Part shown: positions 1 through 8,673 of the stretch, one piece after another
Position numbering within the stretch: the stretch's first letter is position 1
Layout of the letters: each line of letters begins with the position of its first letter
Notes under the pieces: model-generated
Database searches by the model: none
The model's input: the letters and a program-made list of their open reading frames with translations, nothing else
What the model was told of the DNA's origin: nothing
NCBI RefSeq assembly: GCF_034424315.1
Contig: NZ_CP139972.1
Location: 186,001-250,000 of the forward strand
Direction of reading: 5' to 3'
Length of the DNA stretch: 64,000 nt
Source of the DNA: Chitinophaga sancti
GTDB taxonomy: Bacteria; Bacteroidota; Bacteroidia; Chitinophagales; Chitinophagaceae
Made by a program: the position numbers and the translations under genes

Positions 1-120
1 GCATATTACAGCTATTTTTAGAAATGGACAATTAATAGTTTTGTATAATGTGGCTTAGAATGGTAACATGTTCTGTGGTTTGGATCGTAAAAGGTTCAAT
101 CTGGTATGGATTCATCCGGC

Positions 121-350
121 CCCGGAGATATTTATACTCCGGCCAGGTAAATCACTCCGGTCTGATAAATACAATTCTTTCGTGCTCGGGAAATTTACAC
201 TCCGGCCGGGTAAATCACTCCGGTCTGATAAATACAATTCTTTCGTGTCTGGGAAATTTACACTCCGGCCGGGTAAATCACTCCGGCCTGATAAATACAA
301 TTCATTTGTACCCGCGAAATTTACACTCTGGCCAGGTAAATACAATCATT
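121..350. repeat. 63-bp tandem repeat, about 3.5 copies
   Basis: The landmark ACTCCGGCC (ACTCTGGCC in the last copy) recurs at 136, 199, 262 and 325, exactly 63 bp apart, with only a few substitutions between units. Each unit also contains an internal half-repeat: CTCCGG followed by a TAAAT end occurs twice, 18 bp apart. Because 63 is a multiple of three and the unit lacks stops, open frames run through it on both strands, but the encoded 21-residue repeats resemble no protein I know. It is best read as a non-coding minisatellite. Confidence 0.85.
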
Positions 351-362
351 CCAGCTCGTTAA

Positions 363-815
363 AAGAGCTATAGTTATACAATACTTACCAATTTCACATA
401 TTCTCCAGTCAGACATGTAAATACCAAATCATTTAATTTTCACTTCGGCTTGCTAAGCACAATTCCATGCACCTAAAAACCTGTTCTAAAGTTTGAAAGC
501 ATCAGCTGGAATCCAGCATACATTTACTTTAATTTTAATTAATACCTTTGTATTAACCTGTCAAACACATTTCGAGATTAAACAATTAGGACTCATTTCA
601 TAAATAGGTATTCCTAGCTGATAATCAATACATAAGTAGTGATTATGAAATGAGTTCTAGTAATTTGCCCTCGGTTTACAACTCATTTAATCATCAACCA
701 TCTATTATCAGACATCATCATTAATCATCAATTATCAAGCATTAATCAACAAACATTACTATCGATCATTGATCATCAAACATCATCATCAATCACCAAA
801 CTTCCCCCGCTAAAA
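363..815. other. Non-coding AT-rich stretch with an ATCA-rich tract
   Basis: No credible gene is present. The stretch holds an inverted repeat (591-655) and a possible TACCTTTG promoter box at 543-550. Between 690 and 795 the tetramer ATCA occurs 16 times in about 106 bp in irregular spacing, ending 20 bases before the next start codon. The tract would give an unstructured, G-poor leader. No further function can be read from it. Confidence 0.6.
591..655. repeat. Inverted repeat, 13-bp arms (dispersed family copy 1)
   Basis: Arms ACTCATTTCATAA (591-603) and its exact reverse complement (643-655) enclose 39 bases. The outer sequence closely resembles a second element at 18311-18355, so this looks like a copy of a dispersed palindromic element. 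A third arm-like sequence, AACTCATTT, lies at 680-688. It is not next to a gene end, so a terminator role is unlikely. Confidence 0.65.
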
Positions 816-1781
816 ATGAAAACGACACGCCTTCTCAACCATCCCGATTTAAGCTCCTCCGCTCATCGCTCCCACTATCTCTCCCTCCTTACGCATTTCG
901 TCATCCTCGCATGCTTTATCGCCCAATCTTCCACCGCCCAAAACAAAGTCATCGTATACCAAACCGATTTTGGCTTAAAAGACGGCGCCGTTGCCGAAAT
1001 GAAAGGTGTCGCCATCGGAGTATCCCCCTCCCTGCAATTATTTGACCTTACGCACGAAATCCCAGCTTACAATATTTGGGAAGCCGCTTACCGGCTTCAG
1101 CAAACCGCTCCATACTGGCCGGCCGGAACGGTATTCGTTTCCGTGGTAGACCCCGGTGTCGGTTCTTCCAGGAAATCAGTCGTGCTGAAAACAAAGAGCG
1201 GCCATTTCTTTGTCACCCCCGATAACGGTACCCTTACCCTCGTTGCAAAACAACTGGGCATTGCAGCCATTCGCGAAATCGATGAATCACTCAATCGCCG
1301 TCAGCACTCCGCCGGATCATACACGTTCCACGGCAGGGATGTATACTCCTATACCGCTGCACGCCTGGCTTCCGGCATCATCAGCTTTAAGGAGGTAGGC
1401 CCGAAACTGCCCGGTAGTGTCGTGCGTATCCCTTTCCAGGAGCCTATTTACAAAGATCATGTCATCAGCGGCAATATTCCTGTACTGGATATTCAATACG
1501 GAAATATCTGGACAAATATTGATGGGCCAACTTTTAATCAGTTGAAAGTACACACCGGCGATACGCTGCATGTGAAAATTTTCCATGCAGATACATTACT
1601 ATATACCGGAGATATGCCTTATGTCACTACCTTTTCTGCCGTGCCGGAGCGCGCGCCCCTGGCTTATCTCAATAGCCTGTTGAATGTATCGTTCGCTTTA
1701 AATATGGAGAGCTTTTCTTTAAGATACCACATTTTCAGTGGACCTGATTGGACAGTAGCAATTAGTTCAAAAAATGAATAG
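816..1781 (+). CDS. Secreted SAM hydrolase (SAM hydroxide adenosyltransferase family)
   Basis: This 321-residue protein belongs to the DUF62/SAM_HAT family, which hydrolyses S-adenosylmethionine to adenosine and methionine and is related to the fluorinase and chlorinase. Visible family marks are the N-terminal YQTDFGLKDG, the DPGVGS loop near residue 112, VTPDNGTL near 135 and FHGRD near 170. Residues about 24-41 form a hydrophobic segment ending in STAQ, which looks like a signal peptide with a long N-terminal region, so the enzyme is probably exported. That is odd for a SAM-using enzyme, although secreted members occur in Bacteroidota. It stands alone, with the next gene on the same strand 115 bases away. 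Family assignment is firm; the physiological role is unknown. Confidence 0.85.
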   Translation: MKTTRLLNHPDLSSSAHRSHYLSLLTHFVILACFIAQSSTAQNKVIVYQTDFGLKDGAVAEMKGVAIGVSPSLQLFDLTHEIPAYNIWEAAYRLQQTAPYWPAGTVFVSVVDPGVGSSRKSVVLKTKSGHFFVTPDNGTLTLVAKQLGIAAIREIDESLNRRQHSAGSYTFHGRDVYSYTAARLASGIISFKEVGPKLPGSVVRIPFQEPIYKDHVISGNIPVLDIQYGNIWTNIDGPTFNQLKVHTGDTLHVKIFHADTLLYTGDMPYVTTFSAVPERAPLAYLNSLLNVSFALNMESFSLRYHIFSGPDWTVAISSKNE

Positions 1782-1896
1782 GGATAAAATTTGCAAAAGA
1801 GAATGAACAGAATGAATATACTTTTTATCACGCTTTTTTGCGTAATTTCACGGTCATTCAAAACATTATATAAATAGCTCAACGTAGTACCAGCTT

Positions 1897-4107
1897 ATGC
1901 CACAACCGGATCATTCCAATGACCTGTTTCACCTGGCGGCAAATTATATCAACGAAACAAACCGTCATATTTTCCTGACCGGAAAAGCCGGAACAGGTAA
2001 AACAACTTTTCTGAAATACATTCGGGAAAACACCATTAAAAATACAGTAGTCGTTGCGCCTACGGGCGTTGCTGCCATCAATGCAGGAGGCGTCACCATG
2101 CACTCCTTCTTTCAATTGCCTTTTGGCCCTTATGTTCCCTCCGGTGCCCACCTTTTTGGCGTAGATAACGGGGTAACGGATACGCATGCCCTTTTCAGAA
2201 ATATCCGCTTCAATTATGAAAAAAAGGAATTAATAAAAGAAATGGAACTCCTCATCATCGATGAGGTCAGCATGGTGCGTTCCGATACACTGGATGCTAT
2301 TGACGCCATTCTTCGCCATTTCCGTAATCAACCACTGGTGCCATTCGGCGGCGTACAGGTCCTGTATATAGGTGACCTGTTCCAGCTACCACCCGTAATG
2401 CCCGACGACCAGTGGCAATTGCTGAAAGATCATTATCAAAGCGTGTTTTTCTTTCACGCGCGTGTCATGCAACAGGCACCACCACTATATATTGAACTAA
2501 AGAAGATCTACCGGCAGAACGAACGTTCGTTCATCGATATCCTCAATGGCGTGCGTAACTGTACCCTGGACTGGGAAGGAATTACAACGCTGAACGAACG
2601 CTATGATCCACACTTTACCGGGGAAGGAGATCAATACATTGTACTCACTACACACAATCGCAGAGCAGATGAAATTAATGCCCAGCGATTAGCCAATATG
2701 CCCGGAGAGATCTACAGCTTCACCGGAGAGATCAAAGGAGATTTCAGTGACAAGGCTTTGCCTACTGATATGCTTTTGCAAATCAAACCCGGTGCCCAGG
2801 TAATGTTTATCAAAAATGACCTGGCAGAACCACGCCGTTATTATAATGGCAAACTGGCAACGGTAGAGCGCGTGATCGATGATAATAAAATAGTCGTTTT
2901 ATTGGCCGGTAGTAACGAAACACTGGTGCTGGAAAAAGAGACCTGGCGCAATATCCGGTATTCCCTCAACAAAACGGAAGGAACCGTAGAGGAAGAAGAA
3001 GTAGGCAGCTTTACACAATATCCAATCCGGCTGGCATGGGCCATCACCATTCATAAAAGCCAGGGCCTGACTTTTGAAAAGGCCATTATTGATGCAGGAA
3101 ACGCATTCGCTCCCGGACAGGTATACGTGGCACTCAGCCGTTGTACTTCGTTGGAAGGCCTGGTACTCAATACCCGCATTCATCCTGGCGCAATAAGAAC
3201 AGACGAAAAAGTACTGGATTATTCAAACCGGGAAACAGAAGTAGGACGCCTCTTTGCCAACCTGGAAAAGGAAAAGCTTGTTTTTTGGGCTGCACAACTG
3301 ATAAAACTATTTAGTGCGGAAAAGATTGCTGTAGAATTACAAATGCATGCCATCTGGCTAAGGGATAAGAAGATGAATGGAATGGAAAGTGCCCTGACCC
3401 TCAGCAGAAATCTGCAGCTAAAAGCAGTGCAGTTACAGGATGTAGGAAACCGTTTCCGAAACCAGCTGGAACCTTTACTGGAACAATTGCTGTCAGATGG
3501 AGATACCGCATTGCTGAAAGAACGGGTGACCAAAGCCGTTGCTTACTTTACCCAGGATATGTATGAAGGACTGATCCAGCCTATCCGTCGGGAATTAGAA
3601 CTGGTAAAAGATATTCCAAAGATTAAGAAATATACTTCGCAGCTGGCTATGCTGGAGGAATTCCTATGGAACAGATTATTCCGTTTCGTAAATGCCAGTT
3701 ATGGAGAACTGCGCTTTAGTGAAGGACTTCCTGATTACACCGCTATGCGCACTCCCGCAAAAGAAAAAGAGAAGGAGAAAGAAAAAGGTAAGAAAAGAGA
3801 GGCAGGGGGCAGCCGGAGAGATTCAGTAGAAATGTTCCGGGCCGGAAAGTCACTGGCAGATATTGCAGCTGCAAGAAACCTGGCTATGAGTACGATCGAA
3901 AGTCATTTAGCCGATGCCGTAGGGCAGGGTGAACTGCAATTAGATAAAGTGTTAAGTGAAAAGAAGATAAAGCTGATCCTGCCATTGGTGAAAGAGATGG
4001 GGGTGACAGCCTCCGCACCAATTAAAGCGAAATTAGGAGATGAGGTGAGTTGGGGCGAGGTGAGAGCTGTGCAACAGCATTGGAGACGCGAAACTGAAAA
4101 GGAATAG
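1897..4107 (+). CDS. Pif1/RecD-like DNA helicase with C-terminal HTH
   Basis: The 736-residue protein is a superfamily 1B (Pif1/RecD2-like) ATP-dependent helicase. Walker A GKAGTGKTT lies near residue 27, Walker B DEVSMV near 120 and motif III GDLFQLPPV near 160. The UvrD-like C-terminal motif with HKSQGLT and YVALSR lies near 385-420. After a charged linker rich in Lys-Glu (about 625-645), residues about 648-690 form a helix-turn-helix of the type fused to RecQ-family helicases (DIAAARNLAMSTIESHL). Such proteins unwind DNA during repair or replication-fork processing. The ATG at 1897 gives a start just before the conserved domain. It appears monocistronic. No cognate nuclease is adjacent. 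Confidence 0.88.
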   Translation: MPQPDHSNDLFHLAANYINETNRHIFLTGKAGTGKTTFLKYIRENTIKNTVVVAPTGVAAINAGGVTMHSFFQLPFGPYVPSGAHLFGVDNGVTDTHALFRNIRFNYEKKELIKEMELLIIDEVSMVRSDTLDAIDAILRHFRNQPLVPFGGVQVLYIGDLFQLPPVMPDDQWQLLKDHYQSVFFFHARVMQQAPPLYIELKKIYRQNERSFIDILNGVRNCTLDWEGITTLNERYDPHFTGEGDQYIVLTTHNRRADEINAQRLANMPGEIYSFTGEIKGDFSDKALPTDMLLQIKPGAQVMFIKNDLAEPRRYYNGKLATVERVIDDNKIVVLLAGSNETLVLEKETWRNIRYSLNKTEGTVEEEEVGSFTQYPIRLAWAITIHKSQGLTFEKAIIDAGNAFAPGQVYVALSRCTSLEGLVLNTRIHPGAIRTDEKVLDYSNRETEVGRLFANLEKEKLVFWAAQLIKLFSAEKIAVELQMHAIWLRDKKMNGMESALTLSRNLQLKAVQLQDVGNRFRNQLEPLLEQLLSDGDTALLKERVTKAVAYFTQDMYEGLIQPIRRELELVKDIPKIKKYTSQLAMLEEFLWNRLFRFVNASYGELRFSEGLPDYTAMRTPAKEKEKEKEKGKKREAGGSRRDSVEMFRAGKSLADIAAARNLAMSTIESHLADAVGQGELQLDKVLSEKKIKLILPLVKEMGVTASAPIKAKLGDEVSWGEVRAVQQHWRRETEKE

Positions 4108-4198
4108 AACCGAAACAGAAGAATTTTCTTGTAAGCCTCCTTTCCCAACATATCGACCTTTTTCAATAAATACTTTCCCACCCTATTATATTTTCCCT

Positions 4199-4206
4199 TA
4201 ATTTTG
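4199..4206 (+). promoter_or_regulatory. Candidate -7 box TAATTTTG
   Basis: An exact match to the Bacteroidota -7 consensus TAnnTTTG ends 20 bases before the ATG at 4227. No convincing -33 TTG is present at the usual distance, so this is a tentative call. Confidence 0.4.
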
Positions 4207-4226
4207 GAACGATAATTCTAAAATAT

Positions 4227-5255
4227 ATGCCAGATAGGAAAATAAGACTCAGCGTACTAGACCAATCTCCCATCCGCAGAGGCTCCAACGCCGTTGAAGC
4301 CCTCCAGGAATCCATCCAGTTAGCCAAACTCGCCGATCGCCTCGGTTTCACCCGCTATTGGCTCTCAGAGCACCACAACACCCGCGCCCTTGCCAGCGCT
4401 GCACCCGAAATACTCATTGCCCGCCTGGCAGCTGCTACCAAATACATCCGCCTGGGTTCCGGTGGGGTCATGCTCCCCAACCACAGCACCCTCAAAGTCG
4501 CGGAAAACTTCCGCCTCTTAGAGGCCCTCTATCCCAACCGCATCGACCTCGGCATAGGCCGCGCACCAGGCGGCGACCGTCTCACCGCTCATGTTCTCAA
4601 CCCGTCCAACAGCTTCGAACCCAGGGAATTCGTTCAGCAAATCCATGATCTCGAAGGTTACCTCACCGATAGCGATGCCCTCGGCACCGTACACGAAAAG
4701 GTCAAAGCCATTCCTCAGATCGATACCTTCCCCGGTTTGTGGATGTTAACCAGCAGTGGGGAAAGCGGACTCCTCGCTGCACGGCAAGGATGGGCGCTCT
4801 CTTTCGCACATTTTATCTACCCGGTAGGTGGCCCCCAGGCCGTAAGGACTTACCGTGACCGTTTCCAGCCATCCGTCTTCCTTCCCCAACCGGAAGCAAA
4901 TGTCGGCATCTTCGTTTTCTGCGCTGATACTCAGGAGAAAGCAGACGAACTCCAGGCCATGATGGACTACCGCCTCCTCAGCCTCGAAAAAGGCAAATTC
5001 GACGTATATCCCACCTGGGAAGAGGTCAGAGATTACGAATACACAGATATGGAATGGCAACGTGTCCTGGCAAACCGGGGTCGCATGATCTCAGGTACAC
5101 CTAAAAACGTAAAGGTGAAACTGCAGAAATTAGCCGATGATTATCAGGTAGATGAGATTGTTATAGCCACAATGGCCGATAAAGCCGAAGATCGCTTCCG
5201 CTCCTATGAACTTCTTGCCGAACAATTCCAGCTGGAACCAAGGAACACAGATTAA
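4227..5255 (+). CDS. LLM-class flavin-dependent oxidoreductase
   Basis: A 342-residue luciferase-like monooxygenase-fold protein. The N-terminal LSVLDQSPIRRG, the RYWLSEHHNT stretch near residue 46, LGSGGVMLPNHSTLKVAENF near 80-100 and LGIGRAPGGD near 110 are typical of the MsnO8/YhbW-type subgroup, which binds FMN in a TIM barrel and is often annotated as alkanal-monooxygenase-like. The substrate cannot be inferred. Length is normal for the subgroup and nothing is missing. It is preceded by a TAATTTTG box and separated from the sensor kinase downstream by just over 100 bases, so it is probably transcribed alone. Confidence 0.85.
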   Translation: MPDRKIRLSVLDQSPIRRGSNAVEALQESIQLAKLADRLGFTRYWLSEHHNTRALASAAPEILIARLAAATKYIRLGSGGVMLPNHSTLKVAENFRLLEALYPNRIDLGIGRAPGGDRLTAHVLNPSNSFEPREFVQQIHDLEGYLTDSDALGTVHEKVKAIPQIDTFPGLWMLTSSGESGLLAARQGWALSFAHFIYPVGGPQAVRTYRDRFQPSVFLPQPEANVGIFVFCADTQEKADELQAMMDYRLLSLEKGKFDVYPTWEEVRDYEYTDMEWQRVLANRGRMISGTPKNVKVKLQKLADDYQVDEIVIATMADKAEDRFRSYELLAEQFQLEPRNTD

Positions 5256-5372
5256 TTTCATCTAATACTAGGCGAAAAAAAATAATACATAATATGCGTA
5301 TTATCCGGTATACTTGTTGTGGTATCCCGGATGGCTCCGATATCAGATGCCGGGTCGAATTTAAACTTACGC

Positions 5373-7349
5373 ATGGAAAAGCAAACAGAAACTGGCACCT
5401 TCAGAGAGAATAATAATGAAGAATGGATGCGTTTTGCGCTCCAGTCTGCCGGACTGGGTACCTGGAACATGGACCCTGTGAACAAAGAAGTTAAATGGGA
5501 CGACCGCTGCCGGGAACTCTATGGCTTTCCCGAAGGCCACGTAATTGAATACCAGGATATCCTGAAATATATTCATCCCGATGATAAAGTCAGGGTAGAC
5601 CAGGCCGTTACGAATGCACTTAAATCTGAAAGCGGCGGCGAATACACCGTCCGTTTCCGTACCATTGGCGCACAGGATAAAAAACTGCGCTGGCTCGATT
5701 GCAAGGGCAAAGCCTATTTCCATCCCGATGGCACTGTTTACCGCTTTGCCGGCACCGCCCAGGACATCACAAGGGAAGTCGAAGACCGTGAAAGAGAGGA
5801 ACTGATGATCGCCCTCGTCGAAAATAGCCCTGATTATATGGCCGCTGCCAACGTTCATGGGCACTTTTTCTACATGAACACTGCCGGCAAAAAACTACTC
5901 GGTATTTCCGACAATTTTGACATTACCACTCTTGTCAATAAAGACCTCTTTCACCCGGATGATTTCGCATTCATGAGCGGAGAAGTCTACCCGCATTTAC
6001 TCGCCGGCCGGAAATGGTCAGGCAACATTCATATTCAGCATATCCAGACGAAGGAACGCATACCCTGCTATGGAGACTTTATCGTCATCCGTGAACCCGG
6101 TTCCGACAAGATCATCGGCCGCGGTGCCACGCTGCGCGATCTGCGGCCCGCCCTGCTGGCAAAACAGGAACAACAGAAATTATTGGCCCTCCTGGAAAAC
6201 AGCCGCGATTTCGTCAGTCTTTCCGACGAAAATGGCCTGGTCTCCTACGTGAACCCTGCCGGCCTTCAACTCGTTGGCCTGGATTCCGTAGAAGAAGCTA
6301 AAAGATCCAATACGGATTTCCTCTTCCCCGAAGATGTAGCTTCCCTAATGAAAGAGATCAATAACAGCGTGGCCGAAAAAGGGCAGTGGACCGGTGAAGT
6401 GAATTACCGTAACTTCAAAACCGGAGAAGCCATCCCGGTATTCGTTACCACCATGCGCGTGATCGATTCTGCCACCGGTGTTTCCCAGGGCAAGGCTACC
6501 ATTTCCCGCGATTTACGCCAGGAAAAGGCTATTCGCCAGCAACAGATTGAAAATAAGGCAGAACTTGAGCGCATGGTAGAAATGCGCACCAGCGAGCTGA
6601 AAAAGGCCAATATCGACCTGAATATTGTCAACCAGAACCTGGAGCAATTTGCCTACGTAGCCAGTCATGACCTGCAGGAACCTTTGCGCAAGATCAACAT
6701 GTTCTCCGCATTGCTGCAGGACAAATACCAGGATCAGCTGAATGAAACCGGGATGCGCAACCTCGGCATCATCCGGAATGCCGCTACCCGCATGACAACG
6801 CTGATCCAGGACCTGCTGGCATTTTCAAGAGTATCCCGCCAGGATCACCTCTTCGAAGCTGTAGATCTGCAAAAAGCCATCCAGCAGGCACTTGCTGACC
6901 TGGATATTCTCATCCAGCAAAAAGATGCGGTGATCGAAATGGATGAACTATGTACCGTACAAGGTATTCCCCTGCACATGACACAGCTCTTTCACAACCT
7001 CCTGAGCAATGCCCTGAAATTTACCCTGCCTGATAAACAAGCCATTATAAAAATTAATAGCCGCAGACTGGCAGATGCAGAAGTAGCCGAACACCCGCAG
7101 CTGCAAAACGGGATGCCTTATTGCGAAATTCGTGTAACCGACAACGGGATTGGATTTGCACCTGCCTACGCGAAAAAGATCTTCGTCATCTTCCAACGCC
7201 TACACGGAAGGGGAGAATACGAAGGCAGCGGCATCGGTCTTGCCCTGTGTCAAAAAATTGTGACAGCACATCACGGAGTGATCTATGCAGCGTCAGAAGA
7301 AGGAAAAGGAGCGACCTTTATCGTGATTCTCCCGGTTTTTACCAGTTGA
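5373..7349 (+). CDS. Soluble multi-PAS sensor histidine kinase
   Basis: A 658-residue cytoplasmic kinase without membrane segments. Three PAS domains lie at roughly 15-135 (PAS_3 type with a PAC motif), 140-250 and 265-385. A short coiled coil leads into HisKA with the phospho-acceptor His at about residue 432 (SHDLQEPL), followed by HATPase with an N box (HNLLSNALKF), G1 (DNGIGF) and G2 (GSGIGLALC). The H-box and F-box style (SHDLQEP, IFQRLHGRGEYEG) matches the bacteriophytochrome-like subgroup, which often signals to stand-alone receivers. No response regulator is adjacent. An upstream GTG at 5319 and an ATG at 5331 are in frame; 5373 is preferred because it starts just before the first PAS and is an ATG. 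Confidence 0.85.
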   Translation: MEKQTETGTFRENNNEEWMRFALQSAGLGTWNMDPVNKEVKWDDRCRELYGFPEGHVIEYQDILKYIHPDDKVRVDQAVTNALKSESGGEYTVRFRTIGAQDKKLRWLDCKGKAYFHPDGTVYRFAGTAQDITREVEDREREELMIALVENSPDYMAAANVHGHFFYMNTAGKKLLGISDNFDITTLVNKDLFHPDDFAFMSGEVYPHLLAGRKWSGNIHIQHIQTKERIPCYGDFIVIREPGSDKIIGRGATLRDLRPALLAKQEQQKLLALLENSRDFVSLSDENGLVSYVNPAGLQLVGLDSVEEAKRSNTDFLFPEDVASLMKEINNSVAEKGQWTGEVNYRNFKTGEAIPVFVTTMRVIDSATGVSQGKATISRDLRQEKAIRQQQIENKAELERMVEMRTSELKKANIDLNIVNQNLEQFAYVASHDLQEPLRKINMFSALLQDKYQDQLNETGMRNLGIIRNAATRMTTLIQDLLAFSRVSRQDHLFEAVDLQKAIQQALADLDILIQQKDAVIEMDELCTVQGIPLHMTQLFHNLLSNALKFTLPDKQAIIKINSRRLADAEVAEHPQLQNGMPYCEIRVTDNGIGFAPAYAKKIFVIFQRLHGRGEYEGSGIGLALCQKIVTAHHGVIYAASEEGKGATFIVILPVFTS

Positions 7350-7406
7350 TAGCCAGCTAATTCGGGTTTTCTGCTCATCTATTATTTATTTATTATAAAA
7401 TATTCA

Positions 7407-7414
7407 TATTTTTG
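7407..7414 (+). promoter_or_regulatory. Candidate -7 box TATTTTTG
   Basis: An exact TAnnTTTG match 24 bases before the ATG at 7438, in a very AT-rich spacer. No clear -33 TTG is seen, so the evidence is positional only. Confidence 0.4.
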
Positions 7415-7437
7415 TAATAAATAATAGAACCTTTCCT

Positions 7438-8031
7438 ATGAAGAAACTCTTGCTGCCGGTTATCATGATCGCGATTGCAATCACAGCCTGTACTAAAGAA
7501 GGGGCTACGGAAGGGGGTTCAACAAATAACCCCGATACGACCGTTACTCCCACGCCTGTTGCAGGAGCTGACAGTGTTGTCCTTTTCCAGAACGTGAATG
7601 TTGGTTGGAGCCCGAATAGTAGTGTTTACGGACGTGTATTTTCATCAAAAACAGGAACTGTTTATTTAGACAATAGCATTCCTGATTCCATGGGTAAATA
7701 TATTGATCTTGCATTCAATTACCTGGGTAGTATCCAGATGAATTTCCTGAGTGCAAATAATGCCTCTTTTGACCTGTCAATTTCCGGAGCAAGGACCACA
7801 CTGGTACGTAACTATGTACCTGCTGACACCTTTGCTTTGTCTGCTTTTGATACCCTCACACATGCGGTGACTTTAAAGAAATTGTATGTGTCAAATGATG
7901 ATAATAACTTTGGCGCAACAGACCTGCCATTGCTGGTGTTCTTTAAGAACGCAGATGGTAAAAAAGGAATCGTAAAAGTAAAAAGCCTCGCATCAGATCA
8001 TATCATTGCTGACGTAAAAGTTCAATACTAA
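7438..8031 (+). CDS. Uncharacterised lipoprotein
   Basis: A 197-residue protein with a lipoprotein signal peptide: Lys-Lys start, hydrophobic core and lipobox ITAC with Cys at residue 18. A Thr/Gly/Asn/Pro-rich linker to about residue 42 precedes a beta-rich domain with no motif I recognise. It should be anchored to a membrane, probably the outer membrane. There are no obvious partners: it is flanked by the sensor kinase and, convergently, the efflux operon, from which it is separated by a strong shared terminator. Function unknown. Confidence 0.7.
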   Translation: MKKLLLPVIMIAIAITACTKEGATEGGSTNNPDTTVTPTPVAGADSVVLFQNVNVGWSPNSSVYGRVFSSKTGTVYLDNSIPDSMGKYIDLAFNYLGSIQMNFLSANNASFDLSISGARTTLVRNYVPADTFALSAFDTLTHAVTLKKLYVSNDDNNFGATDLPLLVFFKNADGKKGIVKVKSLASDHIIADVKVQY

Positions 8032-8044
8032 GATCTTATCAATA

Positions 8045-8087
8045 AGAAAGGCGCTTTCTCCAAACAGGGAAAGCGCCTTTCTATTTT
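8045..8087. terminator. Bidirectional intrinsic terminator
   Basis: A perfect 14-bp stem (8045-8058 with 8069-8082) with a 10-base loop is followed by CTATTTT on the plus side and by an A/T-rich tail on the minus side. It ends both the lipoprotein transcript and the convergent efflux/TetR operon, and its plus-strand U-tract overlaps the TetR stop codon. Confidence 0.9.
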
Positions 8088-8643
8088 ATGTAAAATGTAT
8101 TCCTTTATTATTGACTATACCCTGTATGAATATACGGTGCATCTCCTTTAATAAATCTTTGTCATGGTAAACAGCCTGCACCTGGTGATAGTACAGCCTC
8201 GCCATAAGCAGCTTGTCAATTCCTGATTTGTAAACATTCTCACCCAAACCCCGCTCTATATTACGTACCACAAAAGGAAAGATTTCCGTATCACGAAAAT
8301 AAGATAACCTGAGCCACTGTTCTGTGTAATAAGTTTGTAATTCAGCAATAATAGTGGGTGTCAGACTATCAAGCGTTTCTTCTACAAAGGAGAAATAACT
8401 CTGCAGCTCAGTAACCGCATTAAAGGAGAATGAAGGAACCATGCGCAAATGCTTTCCACTCTTACCAATCCATTCAGCAATGATCTCGCGTATCAGCGCT
8501 TCCTTGCTTTCAAAATGAGTATAGAATTCCCGTTTTTTTATTTGACAATGACTGCTGATTTGATCGATGTTTATCGCTTGCAGACCTTGTGCAGCAAATA
8601 ACCCGGAGGCAATTGTCATGATCCGCATCATTTCCTTTTTCAT
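8086..8643 (-). CDS. TetR-family transcriptional regulator
   Basis: A 185-residue protein with an N-terminal TetR-type helix-turn-helix (residues about 8-50, FAAQGLQAINIDQISSHCQI, then KREFYTHFESKEALI) and an all-helical ligand domain. It is the last gene of the minus-strand efflux operon, starting 30 bases after the stop of the RND-TolC gene. That position suggests it senses a pump substrate and represses the operon or a partner. An AraC regulator sits at the other end of the same block, so the pump may be under dual control. The DNA-binding domain is clear; the target is inferred. Confidence 0.85.
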   Translation of the reverse strand: MKKEMMRIMTIASGLFAAQGLQAINIDQISSHCQIKKREFYTHFESKEALIREIIAEWIGKSGKHLRMVPSFSFNAVTELQSYFSFVEETLDSLTPTIIAELQTYYTEQWLRLSYFRDTEIFPFVVRNIERGLGENVYKSGIDKLLMARLYYHQVQAVYHDKDLLKEMHRIFIQGIVNNKGIHFT

Positions 8644-8673
8644 GGGATATGTGTTGTTTTTGCCAAAAAACTT

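Noticed and set aside
121..350. CRISPR array
   Set aside because: The 63-bp units are contiguous with near-identical content; there are no unique spacers and no cas genes.
48..373. Overlapping open frames of 77-104 codons across the first 370 bases
   Set aside because: They exist only because the 63-bp repeat is a multiple of three without stops; open on several frames and both strands, with no family resemblance.
3765..3815. Frameshift or insertion in the helicase at the Lys-Glu repeat
   Set aside because: The frame continues cleanly into a well-formed HTH domain; this is a charged linker.
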